A stretch of DNA of 64,000 nt from Polaribacter sp. IC073 (GTDB lineage: Bacteria; Bacteroidota; Bacteroidia; Flavobacteriales; Flavobacteriaceae), in assembly GCF_007997075.1 (NCBI RefSeq), contig NZ_VORS01000001.1:310001-374000 (forward strand). Direction: 5' to 3'. The notes under the pieces were generated by a model. The model saw nothing but the letters and a program-made list of their open reading frames with translations, was not told the DNA's origin and ran no database searches. The translations under genes were made by a program, and so were the position numbers. Numbering within the stretch: the stretch's first letter is position 1; each line of letters starts with the position of its first letter. This document shows positions 18,915 through 27,224 of this stretch, one piece after another.

Positions 18915-19565
18915 TTATATTTTTCTCTTTGCGTTGTTTTCGTTTCTTTCTTTAAAAGCAGCATAATATTCATAATAGACTACTTTAATATCATCTTTCA
19001 GCTTGTTTTTTAACTCTGCAACAGAATTCATATCGTAACCAAAGATATTTTCTTCTTCGCCAATTCTACCTCTTAGACTTAAGCCTTTATCAACTAAAAA
19101 TGCTTTTGTAGAAGACAAATCTGTAAGTGGTTCATCAACAGAAAAACTTGCATAAAAACTTTCTATATTTTTTTTAGAAGCGGATAAGAAATGCCAATTC
19201 TTCATATCTGTAAATGCACCCAATTCCTTTTTTAGCTTTTGGGCATCACTTTCTTTTCCTTGTGGGAAAACAGCTATGATCTGAAACTTTTTATTCTTCG
19301 TAAATTCTTTATAAATCTTTTCATTTAAGTTAAATAAGCCTGCTTTATTTTTATCTACATCATTGCCTAAAAAACAAATTACAGAAACATGGTCTACAAG
19401 TTTAAACTGATTGGTTTCGTCTATTTCAGAAACATCAGTAACGTTTGTTGTAATGACAGGTAGTTTTGTGAAATTATTCTTTCCAGTAGAAAGTAATAGA
19501 AAACAGATTAGCGGAAAAATAAATAACAAAAACAGTACCACTCTTTTCTTCGTAAAAAACTTCAT
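18915..19565 (-). CDS. degenerate SCO/thioredoxin-like membrane-anchored protein
   Basis: A 216-residue protein with an N-terminal membrane anchor (about 8-26) and a thioredoxin-like body. The layout matches SCO proteins: an anchor, then HVSVICFLGND where SCO has the CxxxC loop, FQIIAVFPQG, NWHFLSAS and AFLVDKGLSLRGRIG. Only one cysteine is at the copper loop and the distal His is absent, so it cannot bind copper like a true SCO. It sits between the oxidase terminator at 19.6 kb and the functional SCO gene. A role as an assembly partner of SCO is inference. Confidence 0.75.
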   Translation of the reverse strand: MKFFTKKRVVLFLLFIFPLICFLLLSTGKNNFTKLPVITTNVTDVSEIDETNQFKLVDHVSVICFLGNDVDKNKAGLFNLNEKIYKEFTKNKKFQIIAVFPQGKESDAQKLKKELGAFTDMKNWHFLSASKKNIESFYASFSVDEPLTDLSSTKAFLVDKGLSLRGRIGEEENIFGYDMNSVAELKNKLKDDIKVVYYEYYAAFKERNENNAKRKI

Positions 19566-19610
19566 ATGTGACTCTTAAAACGTGTTATTCAATTAATTTT
19601 TGGTGTATAA

Positions 19611-19636
19611 AAAAAGGTGGTTAAAACCACCTTTTT
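19611..19636 (-). terminator. terminator after oxidase subunit IV
   Basis: A 10-12 base-pair perfect stem (19611-19622 with 19625-19636) flanked by A/T runs. On the minus strand it separates the oxidase structural genes from the SCO-like assembly genes, which may therefore have a promoter of their own or depend on readthrough. Confidence 0.8.
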
Positions 19637-19647
19637 AATATTTTGTA

Positions 19648-19986
19648 TTACCATTTTACTAGTGGTGATAGTGTATCGTATAAATAGCCTCCTTCAATTA
19701 ATAACAAAGTTATTAAATAAGATATTAAAAAGACTGCCGTCCAAACAATAGAACGTCTAAACCATTTTTTTTCACCTTCTAAGTGCATAAAAACCCATGC
19801 AATACCGTAAGCTTTCGCTAAGGTTAGGATGATAAAAATCCAATTTAACCAACTTGTTCCTGGTCCGTGTAGGTGTAAAGCTTCTGGTTTAATAATACCT
19901 AAATAAACTTCTACTAGTGTTATAACAGAAAGAATACCAAAAACTATCCAGATTCTTTTTGTGTTTGATTCGTGTGCGTGTGCCAT
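19648..19986 (-). CDS. cytochrome c oxidase subunit IV family protein
   Basis: Small helical subunit of a heme-copper oxidase. The 112 residues hold three membrane helices (about 11-30, 43-66, 77-100) and the motif LAKAYGIAWVFMHLEGEKKWFRR, typical of prokaryotic subunit IV. It follows the larger subunit III by 18 bases in the same direction. A strong terminator lies 12 bases after its stop. Confidence 0.92.
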   Translation of the reverse strand: MAHAHESNTKRIWIVFGILSVITLVEVYLGIIKPEALHLHGPGTSWLNWIFIILTLAKAYGIAWVFMHLEGEKKWFRRSIVWTAVFLISYLITLLLIEGGYLYDTLSPLVKW

Positions 19987-20004
19987 CTCTATCTATTTTA
20001 TTTA

Positions 20005-20985
20005 TTATACTAAGTAGAAAAAGGTAAATACAAATACCCAAACTAAATCTACAAAGTGCCAATATAAACCAACCTTTTCTACCATTTCATAATGTCCTCT
20101 TTTTTCATAAGTTCCTAAGATTACATTAAAGAAAATGATAATATTAATTATAATTCCAGACAATACGTGAAAACCATGAAAACCTGTAATGAAGAAAAAG
20201 AAATCTGCAAAAACTGTATTTCCATACTCGTTTGCTTTTAGATTTGCTCCTTCAACAACCATTTTAGTTTTGGCTAATTGAATTGAACCTTCTTCTCTAG
20301 AGAGAATTGTTTTTTGCTTTCTTTCTAAATCCATTAATTCTGTTCTCACCTGAATTTGAGGATTAGCGTTGTAAGCATTTATAACTTGTGCTACAGAATA
20401 AGTAGCAACTGGTTCTCCACTTTGAAACCACAATCCGTTTTTTCTAGAATGCTCTTCTATTGCGTCTGTTTTAGGCCCGGTAACAAAGTCTGCCAAGGCA
20501 ATCTGTTTACCATCTTTTACAAACTGCAACACTTTACCTTCTGTAGTTTTTACAGCTCCGTAAGAACCTTTAATAAAAGTATTCCATTCCCAAGCTTGTG
20601 AGCCCACAAAAATAATACCTCCAATAATAGTAGCAAACATATACCAAGCTACTTTATTCTTTTTCATTTGATGCCCAGCGTCTACCGCTAAAACCATTGT
20701 TACAGATGAAAATATTAAGATAAACGTCATTATAGCAACGTAAATCATAGGAAATTCTCCGTGTACAAAAGGAACGTGCGTAAAAACTTCATCGGCAATT
20801 GGCCAAGAATCAATAAACTTGAAACGCGTTAAACCATAGGCTGCTAAAAATCCCGTAAAAGTTAATGCATCTGATACGATGAAAAACCACATCATCATTT
20901 TACCATAGCTAGCCCCAAAAGGTCTAGCGTTTCCACCATCCCAGGTTTCTTTTTTCTCAGTTGGTACAGCAATATTTGCTTCCAT
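20005..20985 (-). CDS. cytochrome c oxidase subunit III (long form)
   Basis: Membrane subunit III of a heme-copper oxidase. Typical motifs are KMMMWFFIVSDALTF at the N-terminus, TGFHGFHVLSGIIINI, and the C-terminal YWHFVDLVWVFVFTFFYLV. The 326-residue length exceeds the usual 190-270 because of an insert of roughly 110 mostly polar residues (about 135-245, containing EEHSRKNGLWFQSGE and ELMDLERKQKTILSREEG) between helices. The insert looks soluble. It is the second of two consecutive subunit III genes. Confidence 0.92.
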   Translation of the reverse strand: MEANIAVPTEKKETWDGGNARPFGASYGKMMMWFFIVSDALTFTGFLAAYGLTRFKFIDSWPIADEVFTHVPFVHGEFPMIYVAIMTFILIFSSVTMVLAVDAGHQMKKNKVAWYMFATIIGGIIFVGSQAWEWNTFIKGSYGAVKTTEGKVLQFVKDGKQIALADFVTGPKTDAIEEHSRKNGLWFQSGEPVATYSVAQVINAYNANPQIQVRTELMDLERKQKTILSREEGSIQLAKTKMVVEGANLKANEYGNTVFADFFFFITGFHGFHVLSGIIINIIIFFNVILGTYEKRGHYEMVEKVGLYWHFVDLVWVFVFTFFYLV

Positions 20986-21042
20986 AAATGTTATCTATTA
21001 ATTATATGTTAAAAATAGTACTGCAAAAATAATCATTTTTCA

Positions 21043-21627
21043 TCACCTAATAAAATAGAAAAAGAAAAATAGATAGATCCATAGTATATCTACAAAATGC
21101 CAAAAGATTGCACCGAGTTCAAACCCCAGCAAATCATTTGGTTTATACTTATATTTAAAATGATTATAAATAACAACTAAAAGCACAATGATCCCAGCCA
21201 ATAGGTGTAAAACATGCATTAAAGTAATACCAATTATAAAAGATGTTGATACTGTACTACCTTTTCCTGTAAAATATAAACCAAGGCTTTTAAGTTCATT
21301 AAAGCCTTCGTATTGTTGCCAAATAAAACCAATTCCTAGTAATAAGGTTGCTACTACTAATATTAGTGATAATTGTCTTTTATCTTGTTTTAAAAAGCGT
21401 TGAGACAACATTAGTGTAATACTACTTGCTATAATTAAGAATGTACCTATGTAAAAGGCGTCTGGTAAATCGAAAGTTACCCAGTCATCTCTTTTCATAC
21501 TAATTACATACGCACTTGTTAAACCTGCAAAAAACATGACCATACTAATCATAGAAACCCATAACATAGGTTTTGCAGATTTTCTTTTAGCAACGGTTAA
21601 TTCTTGTTGTAACGTTTGTTCTTCCAT
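21043..21627 (-). CDS. cytochrome c oxidase subunit III (short form)
   Basis: A 194-residue protein with five helices and the subunit III signature MHVLHLLAGIIVLLVV plus a C-terminal FWHFVDILWIYLFFFFYFIR. It lies 9 bases after heme o synthase and 57 bases before the longer subunit III. Tandem short and long subunit III genes occur in Bacteroidota aa3-type oxidase loci. Catalytic subunits I and II are not in this window. Confidence 0.92.
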   Translation of the reverse strand: MEEQTLQQELTVAKRKSAKPMLWVSMISMVMFFAGLTSAYVISMKRDDWVTFDLPDAFYIGTFLIIASSITLMLSQRFLKQDKRQLSLILVVATLLLGIGFIWQQYEGFNELKSLGLYFTGKGSTVSTSFIIGITLMHVLHLLAGIIVLLVVIYNHFKYKYKPNDLLGFELGAIFWHFVDILWIYLFFFFYFIR

Positions 21628-21636
21628 CTTCCTTTT

Positions 21637-22539
21637 TTAATGTAAAAATTTATCTACTACATATATAATTTGCACAACTGTTATGTACAAAACACTAGAC
21701 AACATTAATTTTCTTGCGTCTATATTTTCTTCGCTTTTATAAAGCTTCACTCCGTAATACAACATTACAATTCCTAATAAAGCTATAATTACCGCAGTTA
21801 TAGGATAAATATAAAAGGATCCTGAAACTCTTAAAACAGGTGCTATTGATACTAAAATCATAATTAGCGTATAAAAAATAATCTGTTTTATAGCTCCTCT
21901 ATCTTTAGCGCCCATTGGTAACATGTTAAAACCTGCCTTTTTATATTCTTCAAATTGCAACCAACCAATTGCCCAAAAGTGCGGGAATTGCCAGAAAAAC
22001 TGAATCATGAATAAGAAACCTGCTTCGATACCAAAATTATTTGTTGCAGCAACCCAACCTAACATAAAAGGTATGGCACCAGGAATTGCACCTACAAAAA
22101 CAGTTAAAGGCGTTACGGCTTTTAATGGCGTGTAAACACATGTGTATAAAAATATTGAAATTGCACCAAACAATGCAGATTTAGGATTGATACTATAGAG
22201 TATCGAAATTCCTAGAATGGTAAATACAATTGCAATTGTTAGAGCTACATTTACAGACATTCTACCCGTTGGTAAAGGTCTATTCTGCGTACGCTTCATA
22301 ATAGCATCGGTGTCCTTTTCTATAATTTGATTAAATGCATTAGAAGCACCAACCATAAAAAAACCTCCAAGGCCTAAGAGAAAGAGTATAAAGTAATCAA
22401 CAGTTTCCACTGCCAAAAGATAACCAGCTATAGAAGAAAAGACAACACTTAAAGACAAACCAACTTTGGTTAGTTGTTTAAAGTCTGAAATAATAGTTTT
22501 CATAGATATTTTATTGTCTGAAATAACTGCTGTATTCAT
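21637..22539 (-). CDS. cyoE: heme o synthase (protoheme IX farnesyltransferase)
   Basis: Transfers a farnesyl group to heme b, making heme o (precursor of heme a) for the oxidase encoded next to it. About 300 residues with seven or more helices. The UbiA-family motif NAFNQIIEKDTDAIMKRTQNR binds the diphosphate via aspartates, and a second loop lies at GWLQFEEYKKAG. The frame is open upstream to a TTG at 22560, but that TTG lies inside a -7 promoter box, so the ATG at 22537-22539 is preferred. Co-transcription with the downstream subunit III genes is likely. Confidence 0.94.
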   Translation of the reverse strand: MNTAVISDNKISMKTIISDFKQLTKVGLSLSVVFSSIAGYLLAVETVDYFILFLLGLGGFFMVGASNAFNQIIEKDTDAIMKRTQNRPLPTGRMSVNVALTIAIVFTILGISILYSINPKSALFGAISIFLYTCVYTPLKAVTPLTVFVGAIPGAIPFMLGWVAATNNFGIEAGFLFMIQFFWQFPHFWAIGWLQFEEYKKAGFNMLPMGAKDRGAIKQIIFYTLIMILVSIAPVLRVSGSFYIYPITAVIIALLGIVMLYYGVKLYKSEENIDARKLMLSSVLYITVVQIIYVVDKFLH

Positions 22540-22557
22540 ATCACCACAATTAGCTTG

Positions 22558-22565
22558 CAAAGATA
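22558..22565 (-). promoter_or_regulatory. -7 promoter box for the cyoE/oxidase block
   Basis: TATCTTTG on the minus strand matches TAnnTTTG. It covers the alternative TTG start at 22560, so transcription would begin near 22553, downstream of that TTG. This argues for the ATG at 22539. Confidence 0.5.
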
Positions 22566-22625
22566 TTTGATAAATATGAATTTACCATAGTTTTTACAGC
22601 TTTTGATGTTAAATAAATAAAAAAA

Positions 22626-22647
22626 CCCACTCAATAAATTGAGTGGG
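22626..22647 (-). terminator. terminator (distal of two) after the RemB-like gene
   Basis: Perfect stem of nine to ten pairs (22626-22635 with 22639-22647) and a T run on the minus strand. It forms a tandem with the hairpin at 22671-22695. Confidence 0.8.
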
Positions 22648-22670
22648 AAAATTGCTATGAAAAAGAAAAA

Positions 22671-22695
22671 GTGTGATGCTTTAGAAGCATCACAC
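22671..22695 (-). terminator. terminator (proximal of two) after the RemB-like gene
   Basis: Eleven-pair perfect stem (22671-22681 with 22685-22695), a three-base loop and a T-rich tail on the minus strand. Confidence 0.8.
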
Positions 22696-22744
22696 TACAA
22701 ATATAGACATTATTTAGATATAAATAACAAAGAAGTAAAAAAAA

Positions 22745-24811
22745 TTAGAAATCTAGGTACCAATTAAATAAATCTGCCCTAATTCCTGCAGAAAACCAAA
22801 CCGTATTTCCTTCCGGTAAAGCTGCAGTAGCTATTTTGGGAGAAAATTTTCGATAGGTAAATCCTGCAAAAAGATTTAAATTATTTGCCGGATTTAGTAA
22901 ATAGCTCCCTTGAAAATCTGCAATAAACAAATTTGCAGTATTTCCTTGTGCTAATTCATTGCCTGTATCGCCAAATCTGTCTTCATAAGATTGATAAATG
23001 TTACCCCCATAACTTACGGTCTCGTCTTCATAATCGAAACCTTTTTTACCTAAGGTAAGTTTTCCACTAAAAGACCATCTGTCTTTTTTATAACGCGCAA
23101 TTGCAATTGCTTCGTAAAAATTTGCACCCCATAAATGTCCCATTGGTTGACTATAGTTTCCGTAATTTAAAATTGGCGACTTGTGCGCAAATGTATAAGG
23201 TCTGGCATAATTGTATTCTAATTGAAGAAATAAATCATTTACATTAAAGGCATTAAAATATTTAGCTCCTAATTGATATGCAAATTTATTTTGCCATTTG
23301 CCAAGTTCATTTAGATTTCCAATAGAAAATTCATCAACAATTAATTGAGAGTATAAAGAAATATTATTGTTTAACTTATACTTTCCTGTTAAGCCGATAA
23401 TAGCGTTTCCAGAATCTTCTCCTCTATTAAATTCTACAGATCTGTAAAAAATAACCGGATTTAAAAATCCAGCATCAAAACCATTTTCTCCAGTAGAAAT
23501 AGCCGTTTCAAAGAAACCTATATTTAATTTTTTAGTCAAATTTAAACTCAAATAATGTGCAGCAATGTATTTTCTTGCGTGTTCATTTGGGTTAGAAACC
23601 GAAGATATCGATGGTTCTGTATTCCACATCCAAATATTAGTGTATTGCAGTTTCCAAAAATCTACCTTCATTTTTAGGTATGTTGTTGGTGCAGAAACGT
23701 CTGAAAGAATGAAAGATCGATACCCGTCTCCAATAAAATTTCTTCCATTTCCGAACTGAAATTGCATAAATTTATTTGGTTGAAATGCCAAATATCCTTC
23801 TGCTACCGGATAATCCCAACCATCTTCTTTAAATCCTTTGGCTTTCCCTCTTCCAGGAACCAATCCTTCAGAATTTTTTGGTCTTGTTAACAATGATGTA
23901 TTTGAAATATAACTATTTACATAATCTGCAAATCTTGCTTGACTCTCATAGACTGTTGCAGAATAAGAGAATTTATCTCCCAAACCTCCATTTACTGTCA
24001 AAATTCGAGAGTTATTATAGGTATAAGCAGCATCTGAATTGTCTTTTCCTGCTTGCACATCCACCAAAAAATCTAACGTAAACCAAAAGTCTTTCTGTTT
24101 TACTTGCAACAAATGTTCGTTCCAGATTTTGTTCCCTAACCAAGATTTAACTTCTGGTTTTAAAAATTTCTTCTTTTGCTCTGTTAAGTTTAGGTATTTA
24201 TTAATTTCACTGTAAACATAAGGTTTAGAAGCTGTATGCGTGCCCTCTGCTTTGTGTAATGCAAATTCATAATCTACATATTTCTGATGCGTAAATGGAA
24301 TGTTTAACTGACTGTTATGCTCTAGAAAAACAGAATCTGCAATTCTACTTTTCTCTACAATTACAAATAAATCTTCTTTTGGAGCTAAAGGTGTTGCTGT
24401 ATTTTGATTCTCTTCAATATATTTTACAACAGGAAACTTTATAGGAAGTTCAAACTGCATTTCTACAGCTCTATTATTATATTTTGCTGGTACAATCTTC
24501 GGAAAAACTTTAAACGCTCTTTCTACTTCCTCTTTTATTTCTTCATAAGGCGTGTTTACATAGATTATTTTAAAATCACCTTCTTTTGTAACTACAAATA
24601 ATACGTTTGCAGTCCCTTTATAATGTTCATTTTCTACAATAGCAGGAGTTTTAAATTCTGCAAAAAAGTGTTTTTTTGTTATTGAAAAAAAACAATCTTC
24701 AATCGAAGCAATTTCTGAACCTTTACAACCATCATAAACAGGGTATCTTTCTGATTGTGCATAAAATATTGATGGAAATAATAAAACTAGAAACAGGTAT
24801 TTTTTAATCAT
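22745..24811 (-). CDS. RemB-like / Wzi-like outer-membrane protein with N-terminal TonB C-terminal-like domain
   Basis: A 688-residue protein. Residues 1-18 are a signal peptide (ending FYAQ). Residues about 20-130 read as a TonB C-terminal-type domain (VYDGCKG, EDCFFSITKKHF, ANVLFVVTKEGDFKIIYV, IPAKYNNRAVEMQFELPIKFPV-like end), closely parallel to the two TonB proteins in this window. After a linker with a few helices, residues about 220-688 look like the capsule-assembly Wzi/RemB barrel (QFQFGNGRNFIGDGYRSF; final residue F). In Flavobacterium, RemB-type proteins are linked to gliding motility. The exact role here is inferred from resemblance only. Two tandem terminators follow. Confidence 0.75.
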   Translation of the reverse strand: MIKKYLFLVLLFPSIFYAQSERYPVYDGCKGSEIASIEDCFFSITKKHFFAEFKTPAIVENEHYKGTANVLFVVTKEGDFKIIYVNTPYEEIKEEVERAFKVFPKIVPAKYNNRAVEMQFELPIKFPVVKYIEENQNTATPLAPKEDLFVIVEKSRIADSVFLEHNSQLNIPFTHQKYVDYEFALHKAEGTHTASKPYVYSEINKYLNLTEQKKKFLKPEVKSWLGNKIWNEHLLQVKQKDFWFTLDFLVDVQAGKDNSDAAYTYNNSRILTVNGGLGDKFSYSATVYESQARFADYVNSYISNTSLLTRPKNSEGLVPGRGKAKGFKEDGWDYPVAEGYLAFQPNKFMQFQFGNGRNFIGDGYRSFILSDVSAPTTYLKMKVDFWKLQYTNIWMWNTEPSISSVSNPNEHARKYIAAHYLSLNLTKKLNIGFFETAISTGENGFDAGFLNPVIFYRSVEFNRGEDSGNAIIGLTGKYKLNNNISLYSQLIVDEFSIGNLNELGKWQNKFAYQLGAKYFNAFNVNDLFLQLEYNYARPYTFAHKSPILNYGNYSQPMGHLWGANFYEAIAIARYKKDRWSFSGKLTLGKKGFDYEDETVSYGGNIYQSYEDRFGDTGNELAQGNTANLFIADFQGSYLLNPANNLNLFAGFTYRKFSPKIATAALPEGNTVWFSAGIRADLFNWYLDF

Positions 24812-24812
24812 T

Positions 24813-25385
24813 CTATAATTTTATAACAGTATTATTTTCTAATTGATATTCTTGTTTGCTCTCTTTACAAATTGCTAAACCGTTTTTATTAAACTCTAAA
24901 CGATGCCCGTATTCACTAACCCAACCAATTTGTTTCGAAGGATTACCAACAACCAAAGCAAAAGGTAAAATTTCTTTTGTAACTACTGCTCCTGCGCCAA
25001 CAAAAGCATATTCACCAATATTATTACCGCACACAATGGTTGCATTTGCTCCGATGCTTGCTCCTTTTTTTACAATAGTTTGTACGTATTCATTTTGTCT
25101 TATAATAGCACTTCTTGGGTTGATAACATTTGTAAAAACCATTGATGGTCCTAAAAAAACATCATCCTCACAAACAACACCGGTATAAATAGAAACATTA
25201 TTTTGCACTTTTACATTCTTCCCTAAAATAACTTTGGGAGAAACCACTACATTCTGACCAATATTACAACCTTCGCCAATAATACAATGCGACATAATAT
25301 GACTAAAGTGCCATATTTTAGTATCCTTACCAATACTACAATCTGCATCTATAACAGCTGTTTCGTGTGCAAAAAAATCTTTCAA
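24813..25385 (-). CDS. hexapeptide-repeat acyltransferase (sugar N-acetyltransferase-like)
   Basis: A 190-residue left-handed beta-helix protein with hexapeptide repeats from about residue 8 to 150 (IGKDTKIWHFSHI, IGEGCNIGQNVVVSP, VKVQNNVSIYTGV, FVGAGAVVTKEI). It ends VGNPSKQIGWVSEYG, as in WlbB/WbpD-type enzymes that acetylate amino-sugar nucleotides. A specific substrate cannot be assigned. It starts with TTG one base after the deoC stop (TAA-T-TTG), suggesting coupling. The downstream gene begins after one base. Confidence 0.85.
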   Translation of the reverse strand: MKDFFAHETAVIDADCSIGKDTKIWHFSHIMSHCIIGEGCNIGQNVVVSPKVILGKNVKVQNNVSIYTGVVCEDDVFLGPSMVFTNVINPRSAIIRQNEYVQTIVKKGASIGANATIVCGNNIGEYAFVGAGAVVTKEILPFALVVGNPSKQIGWVSEYGHRLEFNKNGLAICKESKQEYQLENNTVIKL

Positions 25386-25386
25386 A

Positions 25387-26133
25387 TTAGTAACCTAGGT
25401 TTAAGTTTTGTTCTTTAGTAATTATTTCTCTTGAAGATGACGTGCCAATTCTATCGATTCCTAAAGCAATCATTTTCATTGCCATTTCATAATCTCTTAC
25501 GCCACCTGCTGCTTTGATCTTTAATGGTTTTGCATTTTTAGAAATTAATTTTATTTTTTCTAAAGTAGCACCATTTGGCACATTATCTTCTGTTTTATAA
25601 AAACCTGTAGATGATTTTACAAATACATATTTTGCATTTTCTTCTCCGAAATTGTCTAAAACAACCTGTTTTATAAGTTGTGAAATTACAATTATTTCTT
25701 CATTTGATAATGCAGCAACTTCTATTATGAATTTTGCGATTTTATTATTTGTTAGACAAAGTGAAACACAATTGGTCACTTCATTTTTTATTAAATCGAT
25801 TTTACCTTCTTTAAAAGCACTATAGTTTATAACAAAATCTAATTCATCTGCATCTAAATTAATTGCTTTTTGTGCTTCTTCTAGTTTTTTTTCTATGGAT
25901 GCGTTTCCGTTAGGAAAATCGATTACAGTACCTATTAAAACCTTAGACTTTGCAGCCACCAATAACCTTTTTACGGTTGCTATATATTTAGACCGAATCA
26001 TGATCAACTTATAACTATAAACAATAGCTTCTTCTACCAATTGCACAACTTTTAACAAATTTTCTTGTTCAGAAATACCTGCTTGTTCTGCTGTTTTTAA
26101 ATAAGTAGCGTCTAAAAATTGATTGATTTTCAT
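25387..26133 (-). CDS. deoC: deoxyribose-phosphate aldolase
   Basis: Cleaves 2-deoxyribose 5-phosphate to acetaldehyde and glyceraldehyde 3-phosphate in nucleoside salvage. The 248-residue TIM-barrel has the Schiff-base lysine in YVFVKSSTGF (about 172), the second active-site lysine in LKIKAAGGVRD (about 203) and ELDFVINYSAF with the catalytic aspartate. Length and motifs are standard. It leads a leftward string of deoC, acyltransferase and RemB-like gene with gaps of one base. Confidence 0.95.
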   Translation of the reverse strand: MKINQFLDATYLKTAEQAGISEQENLLKVVQLVEEAIVYSYKLIMIRSKYIATVKRLLVAAKSKVLIGTVIDFPNGNASIEKKLEEAQKAINLDADELDFVINYSAFKEGKIDLIKNEVTNCVSLCLTNNKIAKFIIEVAALSNEEIIVISQLIKQVVLDNFGEENAKYVFVKSSTGFYKTEDNVPNGATLEKIKLISKNAKPLKIKAAGGVRDYEMAMKMIALGIDRIGTSSSREIITKEQNLNLGY

Positions 26134-26168
26134 AGAGCAAAAGTAACAAATTCTAACGTATGAGTATA

Positions 26169-26194
26169 AAAAAACCCAACCATTTGGTTGGGTT
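26169..26194 (-). terminator. terminator after the second tonB
   Basis: Nine-pair perfect stem (26173-26181 with 26186-26194), a four-base loop and a T run on the minus strand, seven bases past the tonB stop. Confidence 0.85.
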
Positions 26195-26201
26195 CCAATA
26201 T

Positions 26202-26939
26202 TTACTCTACTCTAAAAGCTATTGGCAAAACATACCTTACTTTTACGGGTCTATTTCTTTGTTTACCTGGTGTAAACTTAGGTAGTTTTTTAATAAGTCT
26301 AGCTGCTTCATTTTCTAGCTGCTTGTGCGGTGCTCTAATTTTAATATCAACCACATTACCTTTATCATCAATTAAAAACTGTGTCTGAATTTTATGGATG
26401 CCAGAATAGAGACCTAGTTCATTTGCCAAACTAGTATTGAAATTTCGCTGCACAAATTCCTTCATTTTTTTATCAAAACAACGCTTGTTCTCTTCTTTAG
26501 ATAAACCTTCACATCCTTTAAAAACAGGCGCATCTTCAATGTTAATAAAAGGCACTGTTTCTGGGACGGCTTCTTCTGGTTCTATAATTTCAGTTACTTC
26601 ATCAATATTTACTTCTAGAATAGCTTCTTTAGGCATATCTATAATTGTCTCAATAATATCATTATCACCTTTAACAATCTCTTCAAGAATAAAAACTTGC
26701 ATAGGTTTTGTAGTTACTTTTGGTTGTGCCTTTGCTTCTTTCCGAATAATTATTTGCTGCTCGGGTTCGATATATATAATATTTAGATCTCTCGCATTTA
26801 AAGCTGCTATAGTTTTTTCCTCGGTTTTATGCTCTAAAGAAATGTAAACAACAAAGAGCACCAATACAAGTCCTAACTGAGTAAAAATGTTAGAGAACTT
26901 TTCTAATTGTTTGGCAGGTATTTTTTTTAGATTGTTCAT
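26202..26939 (-). CDS. energy transducer TonB (second copy)
   Basis: A 245-residue TonB with one N-terminal helix (about 17-35, FTQLGLVLVLFVVYISL), a charged Glu/Ile-rich periplasmic spacer with few prolines, and a TonB C-terminal domain from about 130 (APVFKGCEGLSKEENKRCF) to the end (RPVKVRYVLPIAFRVE). It is clearly paralogous to the TonB at 12.98 kb: same membrane segment, same Cys pair, same QLENEAARLIKKLPKFTPGKQR pattern in the distal part. No ExbB/ExbD gene is adjacent. It is transcribed alone up to a terminator. Confidence 0.9.
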   Translation of the reverse strand: MNNLKKIPAKQLEKFSNIFTQLGLVLVLFVVYISLEHKTEEKTIAALNARDLNIIYIEPEQQIIIRKEAKAQPKVTTKPMQVFILEEIVKGDNDIIETIIDMPKEAILEVNIDEVTEIIEPEEAVPETVPFINIEDAPVFKGCEGLSKEENKRCFDKKMKEFVQRNFNTSLANELGLYSGIHKIQTQFLIDDKGNVVDIKIRAPHKQLENEAARLIKKLPKFTPGKQRNRPVKVRYVLPIAFRVE

Positions 26940-26988
26940 AACCAGAAAGTTTTATATGTTAATACTTTGTTAAAACAACTAACGTGCC

Positions 26989-27097
26989 AAAAAAAAAGCA
27001 CCACAAAATTGTGATGCCTTTTTTTAATACTAATAAACTCTAAAGTTTATCAGCATAAAACTCTATTCTTAATTCTAATTGCATTCCCCCAAATGCT
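26989..27097 (-). ncRNA. candidate small structured RNA
   Basis: Between two divergent genes the minus strand has a -7-like box (TATTTTTG, 27101-27108). It is followed by three hairpins: 27081-27085 with 27092-27096, 27033-27039 with 27044-27050, and 26998-27006 with 27009-27017. The last pairs fully only on the minus strand (a G-U where the plus strand has a C-A clash) and is followed by nine T. No gene on that strand needs a terminator here. This would make an RNA of about 100 bases. No known family was recognised. Confidence 0.35.
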
Positions 27098-27201
27098 TTG
27101 CAAAAATAATGAATACAGGCTACTTAAAAATTTAGTATTGTATAAACGGCTCTAAATACTGTATAAACTACATAAAAAGAAACATTACACAAATATTATA
27201 G

Positions 27202-27209
27202 TATTTTTG
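27202..27209 (+). promoter_or_regulatory. -7 promoter box for the LytTR/histidine kinase pair
   Basis: TATTTTTG matches TAnnTTTG. It contains the TTG at 27207 that could otherwise be read as a start codon, so the ATG at 27225 is the likelier start. Confidence 0.5.
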
Positions 27210-27224
27210 ATAAAACTCTTTTTT

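Noticed and set aside
22540..22560. Longer cyoE start at TTG 22560 (MQANCGD...)
   Set aside because: The TTG is inside a -7 promoter box, so it would not be in the mRNA; the ATG at 22539 gives a normal-length enzyme.
24856..25188. 110-residue plus-strand frame opposite the hexapeptide acyltransferase
   Set aside because: Shadow of the regular hexapeptide repeat; the opposite strand is a complete acyltransferase.
26437..26847. 136-residue plus-strand frame opposite the second tonB
   Set aside because: Ser/Ile low-complexity product mirroring the acidic TonB spacer.
27207..27224. Longer LytTR regulator start at TTG 27207
   Set aside because: It lies within the -7 box, and the receiver domain begins exactly at the ATG at 27225.
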